The position numbers were made by a program, and so were the translations under genes. A DNA stretch of 64,000 nucleotides, from NCBI RefSeq assembly GCF_965363235.1, contig NC_134846.1, forward strand, positions 30,824,218 to 30,888,217, written 5' to 3'. Positions 10,970-21,582 of this stretch are shown here, piece after piece (the stretch's first letter is position 1; the number at the start of each line of letters is the position of its first letter). The DNA is from Mytilus galloprovincialis (taxonomy: Eukaryota > Mollusca > Bivalvia > Mytilida > Mytilidae). The notes below the pieces were generated by a model. That model did no database searches and had not been told where the DNA came from. It saw nothing but the letters and a program-made list of their open reading frames with translations.

Positions 10970-11112
10970 GGCGGATCCAGAATTTTTATAAGAGGGGCCC
11001 ACTGACTGACCTAAGAGGGGACCCGCTCCAGTCACGCTTCAGTGATTCCCTATATAAGCAACCAAATTTTTCCCAAAAAAGGGGGGCCCGCCCCCCCTAA
11101 ATCTGCCTCTGC
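10970..11112 (+). mobile_element. Short GC-rich MITE-like repeat, copy 2
   Basis: Same repeat as 10382-10540 in the opposite orientation (GGCGGATCCAGAATTTTTAT through CCCCCCTAAATCTGCCTCTG). The pair brackets about 430 bp of other sequence. Confidence 0.75.
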
Positions 11113-11328
11113 CGTTTGGTCTCTTTGTCCATTCGTTTTTTATGTGTTTTGTCATTTGATTTTACCATGTGATTAGGGACTTTCCGTTTTAATTTTCCTC
11201 GGAGTTCTCAAAAAACTAAATAATTATTACCCCCTCCACCCCCAACCCCTTTTCAAGTTAATTGGTTGTTCCCTAAAAAGGAAATACATATACAATTTAA
11301 TGATGTATTTCTGTTGTCTGTATTTCAG

Positions 11329-12063
11329 ATGAACTTAAACCATGACAAAACAATGTTGGATTATTTAGGAGTGCAAGTACTTACATCAGATTCGGACATC
11401 ACAGATCTTATCTCCAGTGCTGACCTGTTAGAGGAACAAGAAGATAATCCAAATAATCCAATTGAACTAAATCCCAAGAAATGTAACGTTTGTTATAAAG
11501 AATTCACAGAAAAGTGCAATCTCAGTCGTCATATGAAAAAGCACATGGATACAATGGAAAAATGTCAGCAATGCAACAAGGTGTTTTACACCAAATGTGA
11601 TTTATGTCGCCACGTTGACTCTTTTCATAAACATATAGTTTTTGAATGTACAACATGTCAAAAGAGTTTTAAATCAAAAACAGGACTCTCGAACCATAAC
11701 AGAGAACATTCCGGCCAGTTCCGTTACCTTTGCACGTATTGTGGAAAAGGCTTCAACTACAAAAGACAGTTTGAGGGACACAAAGCGGGCCATGAAAATG
11801 AGAGAAATTTCAGCTGTTCTAAATGTGCGAAGTCGTTTCAGTATGAAAATAGCAGATATAGTCACACAAAACTGTGTGGAATTAATAAAGAGAAATATGT
11901 TAAGTGTGACCAATGTGGAAAAGCCTTTAAATGTATAAAATATTTAAAAGAGCACCAAAAGTGTCACCTGAACCCAGATAGGTACCAGTGTGCAATGTGT
12001 GGCAATTACTATCAAAACAGATCTGGTCTACATAAACATGTGAAAAAAACCGGACATAATTAA
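11329..12063 (+). CDS. C2H2 zinc-finger protein, seven fingers
   Basis: A protein of 244 residues from ATG to stop. Residues 1-50 are acidic and without fingers. Seven Cys2-His2-type fingers follow: CNVCYKEF, CQQCNKVF, CTTCQKSF, CTYCGKGF, CSKCAKSF (last ligand Cys, so C2HC), CDQCGKAF and CAMCGNYY (long His spacing). Linkers depart from the classical TGEKP form. The start is chosen because TCTGTATTTCAG ends just before the ATG as a clear 3' splice site, so an upstream non-coding or coding exon exists and the N-terminus could be longer. The gene lies within the 12.9-kb transposon and converges on its large gene. It is likely element-encoded, perhaps binding the subterminal motifs or acting as a regulator, but that is inference. 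A host zinc-finger gene picked up as cargo is the alternative. Confidence 0.8.
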   Translation: MNLNHDKTMLDYLGVQVLTSDSDITDLISSADLLEEQEDNPNNPIELNPKKCNVCYKEFTEKCNLSRHMKKHMDTMEKCQQCNKVFYTKCDLCRHVDSFHKHIVFECTTCQKSFKSKTGLSNHNREHSGQFRYLCTYCGKGFNYKRQFEGHKAGHENERNFSCSKCAKSFQYENSRYSHTKLCGINKEKYVKCDQCGKAFKCIKYLKEHQKCHLNPDRYQCAMCGNYYQNRSGLHKHVKKTGHN

Positions 12064-13260
12064 ACTGTTTGTTGTTAGCCGTCGTTTATCTATATTTAAA
12101 TGTTTTGTTTTTGTTTATGTTTGAAAAAATAATTGCTATAAATCGAATTATTCACTGAAGTTTTGCAGTCTAATTCTAAATTCGAATTAAAGATTAAATT
12201 GATACTTCCTGTCAAAATTCTTGTTTTTCCTCCGATCTATCATTTACGTAAAGAAAAGGAAAAAGAAGAAGAAGAAGAAGATGCTTTATTTCCATCAAAT
12301 GGGCTCACAAGGAGCATAATATAATATCATTATATTATTTTTACAAATATAATAAACAATACAGTATACATAGTTACAAACAGAAATAAGAAACACCAGT
12401 TTTCATATATTCGGGAGTATATATAAAGCCTTATAAAAAAGTATATACAATGCTGGGGTATGATTGCAATGAGACACATGCAGAGACCAAATGACATAAA
12501 AGTTGGTAACTGATATGATTTTTGCCTTGACGGGAACAAAGTCATTACTAACTGCACTTTAAATAGATCTTTATACACCAGTCATAATCGCTTATCCAAT
12601 ATATCTCATTCCGGGTAATTTCGAAAACTACACAACCTTTTCATCCAGTTGAAGATATCTGGGACCTTGTTTAAACAAAGCACAATGCATGATATTTTAA
12701 TGAGACCTGATTAAACAACCGTAAAACTTCAAACAAAATATTTTTTGGAATCCAATTTGAATTTCGAAAAAGAGGATCATAATCAATAAACATTTCCTAG
12801 TGATAGCTTTCTGATTTTTTCTTCCCCTAGCTCGTTACTGGTGACCTTTGTTCTGCTTAACTAATAACCCAAACAGGAAGTTGTCTATAAATGACACGTT
12901 TTTTCTGGAGTTTAGTCTGTAATACTCTAGTTCAGGGAAACAATGCGCATGTGCAAGATCGATCGTGATTTTGCGTTATCGACTTATTAGATACGAGATT
13001 TGATAAACTGGGGGCATTATCAGTTTATTGATTTATCAGATCGGCATCGTTATTACTGTAGTCAGATAATGCATACTTTATTTTCACATGCTATGGCAAA
13101 CGAAAATATATACAACATATGACAAACAAAAGGCAGCAGAAAACAGAAGTTACAGAGTATACAATAATACTATGACAATATATATATGTGATCTAATTTT
13201 CCAAGCGGCTGCATTTGAATAAATGCATAGTTTTACTGTCGGAGATTTAGAATAAATTAT
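12064..13260. other. Non-coding transposon interior
   Basis: A possible polyadenylation signal (ATTAAA) follows the C2H2 gene. An AAG microsatellite lies at 12262-12280. A fragment near 12450-12525 (GGGGTATGATTGCAATGAGA, GAGACCAAATGACATAAAAG) belongs to repeat R5. No gene is recognised. Confidence 0.55.
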
Positions 13261-13503
13261 TTAACTTGTGCCGATTTGGCCAAGAATAGTAGAATAAATA
13301 TATAATTCTATACGCACAGATCTATACGTTGGACATGATAAAACAAAATGATATTCGTCCTCCAAAACATTCATTATGCAACATATACAAATTCTATTTT
13401 CTCTTTGAGTATTCAGATAACGACCAACTTCAACATTTAATCTAAGTGTGCCGCTACGCAATTTTGTTAATATAGATACATTACAATGAAAATCTAAGTA
13501 AAA
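13261..13503 (-). pseudogene. LINE reverse transcriptase C-terminal fragment
   Basis: The minus strand reads LDFHCNVSILTKLRSGTLRL and then CICCIMNVLEDEYHFVLSCP. This is the zinc-binding tail typical of the C-terminus of non-LTR reverse transcriptases (Cys-x2-Cys ... His ... Cys). Only this tail remains, and it is nested inside the 12.9-kb transposon. Confidence 0.7.
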
Positions 13504-13906
13504 ATATCAAGGAATAATCAATCGTCAGTAATAAACAGTGAGATTATTAAATAATGTTAACAGTCCTGGTCCATTGCATGCATGACCAAGCAGGTCTAAC
13601 AGATTGACAAAGCTCTCATTTACTCTACGCTGAATTAGAATTTACTAAGTGACAACTGGTTCACCTCTGTCCGCCGGTCTCTCAATCCGTCACTACGAGA
13701 CAATTTGATACGAAATGCATTTAATGGTAGGGCTGACTAGAATCACAACATAAGTCAAATGAATGTAAAAATTAAGAAATGGTACAAAACATTCCAAAAC
13801 AACACCAAGTAATCAAGGTTAATAAATAATTTTTTTCACAATTATCACAGTTATTTTATAAATAGTTCAATTTAATCATAAATTTGGTTTGGTTTTTGGT
13901 GCAGTA

Positions 13907-14102
13907 CTAACTCTCAGCATCTGTAGGCCCAGATAGATTGATTCCTAATCGTGTCGTTGGTAAAATCTTACTCTCGTCGCATTTGTGGTATTGGCGAACG
14001 GGTAAGCACCCACGGGTAACTTCATGTAGCTTTGATATATGGGATCTCTTTGATTGTCTCTGTTTCTTTCTTTTACGCAACACGCTGTCAAAGAAATGAT
14101 CC
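13907..14102 (-). CDS. YqaJ fusion gene, terminal exon
   Basis: The acceptor is CTTTATTTTCAG|GGATCA. In phase 2 it reads DHFFDSVLRKRKKQRQSKR and stays open for 64 codons to TAG at 13907. This frame differs from the longest open frame over the region. Match of phase and absence of stops support it. Confidence 0.7.
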
Positions 14103-17100
14103 CTGAAAATAAAGCATAAAACTTTTTGTTTAAGCTGTCCTTAAAATAATGACCATGCAAATAAATGTTCAGTATTGAAAAATGAACCGTGAACAAATAA
14201 GAATAAATAATTTTGGTTTGTCTTGTCCATTCGAGATATAAATGACTTGAAATTAACTAACACACTAAGACCAAAGAGTATAAAACAACCGAAAGTCAAC
14301 TCCAAAATACTAGTATACAAATGAACTAAACTGTCATGACGTGGGGCAGGCAAAAAATGCGACGAGGTTAACATTTTAAATGAGATATCAACCTTCCCCT
14401 TAACCTTCAACCAATGAAGAAAAAACAGATACACATCAATACGTACAGCTGGTAAAAACTCAGTTTAAATGAAGTCCGAATAAGTAACAAAAGTTCATAC
14501 TTTAACTGTATAATTTTAATTTTGCCGGCCTGCTGTTGAATGTCACTCCAAGACGGTTTGATCTCCTCTAATGTGTCGTTGTTCTCAGTAGTGTCGTTTA
14601 ACAGCGATGGCACTGGATAAACACATTTTCTTGTTGAAGTAATACTAAATGACCTATGTTGATAAAAACAGCAGTATACGTACAGTTATATTTTAAAAAG
14701 TTGTCAGAATATCTAAGTTTAATTTTTTTAGTTCATGTTACTCATGTGACACATTTGTTGTGTTTGAGTTAATTGTCGAAAGTATATCATTTGCACTGCA
14801 TTTATATACGAATCAAAAATAACATTATTTCATAGTTGCGTTAAATGAATTGAAAATTTATTGACTTCCCCCTTATTTTAACAAAGAGTTATATTATATA
14901 ATAAGATAATTTAAATATGCCAACGAGACAGCAATCCAACGACAATATCAATTGAAAGGAAGTCGATATATTAAATGTCATGTTTCCACCAGCCATAACA
15001 TTGGAACTGTTTTTGTCACTCTTTGTTAAAATTTCGAAATTTAGAATTAATTTACAATTACCTGTCAGATGGATCGCTGCGATAGTGAAGAATTTCTGTA
15101 ATGGTTGACATCAAGCGAGGAATACTAATGGCCTTTGGACATCCAAGCCTGGTATCTTCCATCTGACTAAGTTCCCCGAAAAAAGTTTCATTAGCTAGGC
15201 TAGATATAGATCGCTGGTTGTAAGTTTTGGTACTGCATAATGCATATAGCTGTATATTTGTGTCAATTTTTTGCAAAAAACCCTCAAAAGATACTCTACT
15301 GAACCCATTTATGAACATTCCATATGGTGGATAAGTGCCAAAATCTACTCCGGTTAATACTAATTGCTTCATACGCAATCTTCTGAGAGCTCTCTCAGAT
15401 GCTGATATTCCGGGACTGTCTTCAGCCTCATACCAATTCCTTACTGTATTACAAAATTCTGCCTCATTATGATATCCCAGCTTCATCATTTCTGTCTCAA
15501 CTTCGATAGAAAATGTTTTCAGAGCATAGGCATTGTTTTGCTTGTCTATCAGGTCAATAACCAAACTCTTGATATCCCTATTCTCGGCAACTGCATGCCA
15601 TGCCTCTTTTTTTATCATCCTTAAGCCGTCTTTACAAACTTTAACTCGAAGATTTACTAAAAGATGATGAGCATCAACGCACATCGGCTCCATTTTTTCT
15701 CTGTTATCATTATAAGCAGGATATGAAAATATTTCAGTTGAACCTACATTTTCAATGAACAATTCTTTGCTGAACAGTGAATTGCTGCACCAATCTTGGT
15801 GTTCACCAGGAAATATAAGGGTTGCATATAAAACATTTAAAAGTTGTTTCGGAACAGCTTTGACATTTACTCGACTAGCAGCTTTAAGTGATCTTGATGC
15901 AATTTCTTTAAGTGTCACGATCTTTTTTACTGTTTTTTCAGCTACTATTTGTTGTCCAGTGCCGAGCAAAGTACTGATTGCATTAACCTTTTCCATGATT
16001 AACCAAGACTTTTTGATAGACAGGCCCTTTTTCTTCTGTATCAAAACAGTGTTGTCAATTATAACATTCATTTCATCATGAGTAATTTTTTTTAGTCTAT
16101 TCGTATCGTTCACTGTAATTTGAATATCATCTAAACATTTCCCTTTCCACTTGTTTTGTATAATGGTTTTCTTGTGGTTAATAAAACCTTCGTATATTTT
16201 CAAGTAAATATCATTGATAAGTTCAATGTCCTGTTCAAGTTGTACAAGGTTTTGATTCTCACCAGAGGTGTTTGAAGGACAAGAAAGATCTAACACATTG
16301 TTAGCCATTGCAGGATTTTTGTCTTGTTTATTGGTTTCAGTCGCCGTCTCCGGTGCTTCTTGTATTTCTGACAATATCGTAGATGCATCATTGTTTTCGA
16401 TGAACAAATCCAATACTTCTTCCGGGAGACATGCAAGCTTATCTGATTTCTCACTTTGTTCCAATGCTTTTCCGGTATCACACTCTGACTCTTGACTGTT
16501 CTTTTCTGACATCACAGTTGTTTTACCATGTCTACGAATAGCTTTCATAATTTTTGTGTGTAATGGACAGGAAACGGTTAAACTTCCCGTAACATTTTGC
16601 TTTATAACAAGATCTGTTTCTTCATTATTGACTTTTGATGTGGTCACAAAGGCGTGAACTATGTTTTCCCTGGTAGCTTTCTTTGCTTTCTCCCAAGTGT
16701 CTTTCTGTAGTTGCAGTAGAGTTAAGGGCTTGTCTTCACAAGTTCTTGTCGCTAGCTTGATCCACTGTCCATCAAAGCTACTGCAAACAACATCTATTCC
16801 ATTATCGGCGCACTTGCTTAAAATAGAATCATGCATTACTCGCATAACATTTGTGGACAAACTATAGCCTTTCATAGCATAAGCAATTGGAACAGCATAG
16901 GGTATTTCCGGGTGCCAAATTCTGTCAGTGTCACTCAACAGCCATACAAGTAATTCCGTTGCTTTGCGTCTACAAATTTGGTAAGCTTCTTTGATCATAG
17001 ATACTGTTTCAGTTAAAACCATTTCAACTTTTGATTCTGTTTCTGCATTTTCATTAACAATTGTTAAGGGGAAAACGTATGGCGTCTCGGTGTTTGTTTG

Positions 17101-19923
17101 TGATATTCCATTCGTTGTACATTTTACCGAAGGAATCTCGCAAAGAAATTCAACATTTGTCTGTTTATATTCAAACATTCTTTCTCGTATTTCTTTTGCG
17201 TTGTCTGAAACCCGTGTTGGTCTTTTTGGTGCTTCCTGGCGGTACAAAGAAATTGCTTCAGTTTTCATCATTTCCCAAAGGTCGCTGTCAAATTTGGCAC
17301 GAAAGACTGTTGTTGAATCATCTGTCCAGCAAATATATAAAAGAGTTTCAGTGTGCGTTGACGCCATTTCAGCAAGTATCTGTGGAATATATCTGAAATG
17401 ATATCATATTTGAAGTAATTAATTGTTCACAATAAGTTATTACAATTCAAAAGATGTAACTAATGTTATCACCCTGAATAACAAAACTTTGCCAGAAAAC
17501 ACTGTAAAACATCAAAACATATAATCAACACTGATCTGTGTCCACACTTGCATTCTTATAAATATTCAGCAAATTTTGAAACGAAGTGTCACAGAGACCT
17601 TGATGTTTTTACCACTGAAAATACACTCATTGTATTGCCTACCCTTTATATGCCCTTAATTTGCAGAATACAATAAGTCATATGATGAAATGATAAAATA
17701 GTAGCCACGATATAGATAAAATAACACCTTATATTTTTCATTCGTTTTAGTCTATGCTGATACAAAAATAAGATGTGGTATGATTGCCAATGAGGCAAGT
17801 CTTCCCAAGAGACCAAATGACATAGAAATAAACCACTTTAGGTCACTTAAAGGCCTTTAACGGCGAGTCAAGCCGATACTACATAGTCAAATTTGAAAGG
17901 CCACGAAATGACAAATATAAAACGTTTCAAACGAAATTAATGTACAAAAATATTAAAGGAAAAGCCAATATGTAACACAACAACCACTGAATTATAGTAT
18001 CCTGACTTGAAGTAGGCAGAAGCTAACAAAAAGCGGCTGGGGTAGGCAGCGTGAAATCGGCAGTTAACTCATTAACATAAATATTCACGTTTTCTGTAAG
18101 AACTACCTTGAAATTTTATTAAACATTGGCCTAATAAAGTTGCCTCATCCTTTATATCAGAACTAAGTGAACTGACGGACATACTAACCGAAGACTAAAT
18201 GCTCACAAATTATTGTGAATAATAAACTAAGGTAAGTAGCTTAATTACCTTGTAGGAATTGTATAATGCACTGGTATCGTATTCTCGTTCGGGAAAGGGC
18301 ATTTAAATTCACAACTAAGTACTGGAACAGTTTGCTCATGCGCTGTTCCAACTTCCAATTGGCCAATTGATCCATCAGGTGATACTAATATAAACGGTTT
18401 CCCATCATGTTTAATGTGGAAGGTACCTTCTTCAAAATATTTCATATCTGGATAGTACACAGGCAAAACTTTGCTAGTCAAAGTTGCAATTGCATGGATT
18501 TCTGATTTAGTACCATGATCCATTCTTTCCTGAACTATTTCTGAAATGTTTTCCTGTACATCTTTCTTTCTTATAACCTTATCGTGATGCTTCTGTAGAT
18601 TTTTTAAGCTATCAAGTCCTAAACCTTCAAATATTTTGCTCCCTGTCAACCTAAAACCATTTCTGTTTTCGAACCACAAAGGAGAACGTTGTTTTACAAA
18701 TCTTAAGTCGTCTCCTATGCTACCTGGAAGATCTTCTGGTTCTTTTAAAGAAACCCAATTGTCTTGAGAGTACATGTCAGTGTTTGTACCTCGTAAAAAA
18801 GATTTACTACTTTGACAAAGTATCGTTATTTCATTAAATATCATGTTGTTAGTCTCCAGCAGTCTCTTTAGAAGGGACTTGATCTGAAACATAAGTGCTT
18901 GGATGCTGATGATGGCGTAAACATAACGTGAAGTACGCCACTCTTCTCCTGCCTCTTTGTAAAACTTTTTCAGGGCGAAATTCTGGTTTTGAAAAAGCTC
19001 ACGTAAATCTTTGATTCTTAATGAAACAATCCTGACTATTTCAAAAAGTTTTTCTTTCCTGTCATTATTGGTCATTGTAATCCATTCATTTATTAAACTT
19101 TCCACCTTTTCGGTGTCCAGACGCTTCTGTAGACTCTGTAATGAATTTCTGTCTTCATGGCCAAATAGATCTTGATCGCCATGCTTGCTGTTTAATCCGG
19201 GTGCTAATTTTTTCCCATCAACAGATAACACATAACTTTTCCCACGCGGCAAGAACTTAAATGCTTCAGTAATGATACCGGGGAAGATTTCCTTTGGAAT
19301 ATTTATGTTTACACTTTGAAAATTATTTATCGAGTTAATATTTGGAACAGCAAAGTTTATTTTACTTTTCTGTGGATCATACAGTCCTTTTAATGATGAC
19401 CCATCTATCACTTGACCAACAGATTTTTCACCAGACAAAAATCGAAGAGCCTTTCCATGAAATAACCGATAAACAACCTTCCAAAACTTCATCGATTCGG
19501 AACTATACTGCATCTGTGTAGTATTATCTAGGGAATACCATTTAGCAATGTCAAGCAGCAATCTAAAGGCAATATTGTGAATCGGAAATTTTCCAGAAGC
19601 TATCCCTTTCAATAAAAGACAGAAGTCTTCTTTATATCCACCTTTATTTAAGTTGTTCAGAACTGAAGGGAGGATTAATAGAATATCGCTTGACAGTTTT
19701 TCTTCAGGTGAATCCGTGAAAAGTCTTCTTCGATTTTTTCCAACGGACCCATTATATGTAGCTTTTTTAGGAGCTTTGGTGAGATGACACTTATTTGTTG
19801 TAGTGAAACTTGTTTTTTTTGCGGGCGTTGTTATGTTTTGAATCTCTCGAGGTAACAGGGAAACCTTTGATCTTTTTGGTGGATGAAGCCATAATCCTTT
19901 CTTTTTTCTTTTATTGTTTTTTC
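13907..19923 (-). CDS. YqaJ nuclease-putative DDE transposase fusion (three exons, 5' end open)
   Basis: At least 1,399 residues are encoded by exons 18249-19923, 15062-17392 and 13907-14102, both junctions being phase 2 (AG|GTAATT donors). Residues 1-100 are basic. Residues 411-600 form a YqaJ-type lambda-exonuclease-like nuclease with RSPLWFENRNGFRLTGSKI, HGTKSE, SPDG and EFKCP, so its E, D and E-x-K residues are all present. The domain crosses the first intron (HYTIPTR|YIPQILAEM). After it come SSFDGQW (D~765), VDAHHLLVNLR (D~1131) and LANETFFGEL (E~1292), read here as candidate DDE residues; SVDGKKL (D~234) is an alternative first D. The tail is basic (RKRKKQRQSKR). Exon 18249-19923 begins at a phase-1 acceptor (CTTGCAG|GA), so an upstream exon carrying the start is missing. 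YqaJ is recognised by motif; the transposase role is inferred. Confidence 0.85.
14235..14485 (-). repeat. Dispersed repeat R1, copy 3, diverged
   Basis: It contains ACGTGGGGCAGGCAAAAAAT, GCGACGAGGTTAACAT and AACTCAGTTTAAATGAAGTC, diverged from other copies. It lies in the intron between the last two exons of the YqaJ fusion gene. Confidence 0.65.
14501..14612 (-). other. Possible alternative exon
   Basis: This stretch is bounded by TTTATCCAG|TG and TTAAA|GTATGA. It reads PSLLNDTTENNDTLEEIKPS and on to GKIKIIQLK, and its end phase fits the terminal exon. Its start phase does not fit the preceding exon: joined there it stops after nine residues. It may be an alternative exon, part of another transcript, or chance. 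Confidence 0.3.
15062..17392 (-). CDS. YqaJ fusion gene, middle exon
   Basis: The acceptor is ATCATTTCAG|ATATAT and the donor TCTGACAG|GTAATT; length 2,331 nt. Reading starts at YIPQILAEMASTH, upstream of the in-frame ATG at 17367. That ATG is therefore internal, because the YqaJ domain continues across it. Confidence 0.87.
17757..18060 (+). repeat. Dispersed repeat R5 in intron
   Basis: It contains AGATGTGGTATGATTGCCAA, GAGACCAAATGACATAGAAA and AACGGCGAGTCAAGCC. Related sequence lies at 56330-56600 and 12450-12525. It is a mussel repeat family by recollection; class unknown. Confidence 0.55.
18249..19923 (-). CDS. YqaJ fusion gene, first recognised exon
   Basis: The acceptor is CTACTTGCAG|GAAAAAAC and the donor CTACAAG|GTAATT. 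The frame is open through the whole 1,675 nt. It starts in a basic stretch (KNNKRKKGLWLHPPKRSK) and ends in the YqaJ core at TIPT plus two bases. Confidence 0.85.
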
Positions 19924-21029
19924 CTGCAAGTAGAAGTAATTATTAACTAACTGGCCATTGATTTTATTTTGAAAGTCTTTTATAATAATATAAAGGTGTT
20001 ACTAGTACCTTAAGTATCACATACATTAACATATTTAAAGATTCATTGCAATGGAGTCAATGTCAGATGAAACCTGTGAGACAGACATGTACACTGTACG
20101 CCTTACGATAATGCCATGCACCAAATTTTATGGATCTAATGTTTATGGTAATTGAAATATAGACTCACTGAACCATGAAAACATGAAAGACACTGTTTTG
20201 TTTTATATTGTATATCCAAAATATATGATGAATCTCATCTTTTTTTTGTTTTAGATACTTTACATGTCTAATCAAAACAGAGATGTAAAACAAGAGATTT
20301 TCTATCATGATTGGTTACACACTCCAAATAAACTAAGCTAAAAACCTAAAAAAAAAAAAAAAAAAATTAAATAGATGCACCAATGCTATTTCTCACTGTT
20401 CAGTGGAGTGCAACAAAATATTGATTGATCCAACTGAGATATTCGAATTGTTTTAATGTTTTAACCTACCGCAATTGTCTGTTTAAATATTCAATCCCGA
20501 CGGTTCACGTATTGCTTTTCTTTTTTTTGTAAAGACGACACAAGACTTCAATTGTTTTCGTTTTGACTGGGTCGAATAACAGGTTCATCGCTTGTTCCGT
20601 TTAAAAAAGTTTGTTTGTGTTTTAATGCCATGAGTACAAGTTTGATATTTGTTGATGAACTAAATTAAAATACATCTGTTAAATACATAGTGCCGATTTG
20701 TGCAATTTAAAATATATAGTATATCTCCTTTTCTCTAAAATAGCGATATGAAACAAAATCAGTCATATAAATTATACCACCGACTTAGTCCCTCATTAAC
20801 AAATTAACCTATTAATAACTTCTGGCACTGACACGTATTTTGTCCCGAAATAACTTGTAAAGATGAACTTGATACACTGGATGGCAAATGAGCATTTCAA
20901 CTAATTTGTTGATTTGACCTTTTGCCCTTATTTTCTTTGTTGAATTGACCTTTTGTTTTGTCTGGAATTTATTATTTAACATAAACAAAAACGTATTTAA
21001 TATCTGCATGGGTTAAATTATAACTATTC
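19924..21029. other. 5' region of the YqaJ fusion gene
   Basis: The missing start exon should lie here or in the right subterminal region. A strong minus-strand donor (TTGCG|GTAGGT) ends at 20470. The frame before it that fits the next exon is closed by a stop, so it may be a non-coding exon. A 19-base poly(A) run is at 20348-20366. Confidence 0.4.
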
Positions 21030-21563
21030 AATCTGAAAGAAGTCGTTTCCTGCATAAAAATCGGAAAGCATTCGTTTCCTAATATCGGAAAGCATTCGTT
21101 TCCACAAACGACGCTGAAACTGAAGTATCTGAAAGACAGCGTTTCCTAAGATTTTTAAACGGACAATTTGTAGTAAGATAAAATATATTTTTGATATACG
21201 GATATGAATAAACTAGTTTATGGTCAATAGACGATTCGATAACTGGCTAAAACTAATATGTTTTAAACAGATTCATGCACATAAAAGGCATTCTTGTGTT
21301 CCATGATTTGCAGTGTTGCGATTGTGGGACCGTTTACGACCTGATTTAAAACTTTCAAAATGACATGCGTTACATTTCTATCAAGTAAAATAACTCTATT
21401 GTTCCGTGAGATACAACAAAAAACACCACATACCACCAGATTGAAGCATCATCCATATTTAGCACCTGACTTCTGCTTTTCCGTCAACAAACATCTGAAA
21501 GCAAGCGTTACACGTATCGGAAAGCAAGCGTTACCGGCGATTGAATCTGAAAGCAAGCGTTCC
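21030..21563 (-). promoter_or_regulatory. Right subterminal motif clusters
   Basis: Seven reverse-oriented copies of the ~21-bp motif lie at 21030-21050, 21059-21079, 21083-21103, 21126-21146, 21492-21512, 21515-21535 and 21544-21563. The inner group lies about 430 bp from the end, mirroring the left side. They lie just upstream of the large minus-strand gene, so they could also act in its promoter. Confidence 0.85.
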
Positions 21564-21577
21564 GAATATACACCGTG
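21520..21577 (-). repeat. Right terminal inverted repeat (58 bp)
   Basis: Reverse complement of 8632-8689 with no mismatch. It ends GAATATACACCGTG. Confidence 0.93.
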
Positions 21578-21582
21578 AGTCT
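21578..21582. other. Target site duplication AGTCT (right)
   Basis: It repeats 8627-8631. Repeat R1 resumes from here for a few bases (GATGACAGAA). Confidence 0.88.

Larger units (their letters stand above)
8632..21577. mobile_element. 12.9-kb DNA transposon with YqaJ-fusion gene and C2H2 gene
   Basis: A complete element is bounded by perfect 58-bp inverted repeats and a 5-bp duplication (AGTCT). When the element and one AGTCT are removed, the flanks read CCGAGTCTGATGACAGAA. This matches the undisturbed R1 sequence seen in reverse at 2416-2450. The ends are CACGGTG/CACCGTG. Inside each end are two clusters of a ~21-bp motif. Genes inside are a large minus-strand YqaJ-containing protein (13907-19923) and a plus-strand seven-finger protein (11329-12063), facing each other. 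Older insertions inside include a LINE scrap and two short GC-rich repeats. I infer cut-and-paste transposition. The superfamily is unresolved: the 5-bp duplication and CAC-type heptamer recall Transib/RAG elements, but the protein does not look like theirs. Confidence 0.92.

Noticed and set aside
17058..17367. ATG at 17367 as the start of an independent 769-residue protein
   Set aside because: The YqaJ domain and an open phase-2 frame run upstream through a splice acceptor at 17393, so this Met is internal.
15755..17401. Plus-strand open frames opposite the YqaJ fusion gene
   Set aside because: They are shadows of the minus-strand coding exon, without domains of their own.
8632..21577. Calling the large transposon a Transib or RAG element
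   Set aside because: Only the heptamer-like end and 5-bp duplication agree; no RAG1 or Transib motif is recognised in the protein.
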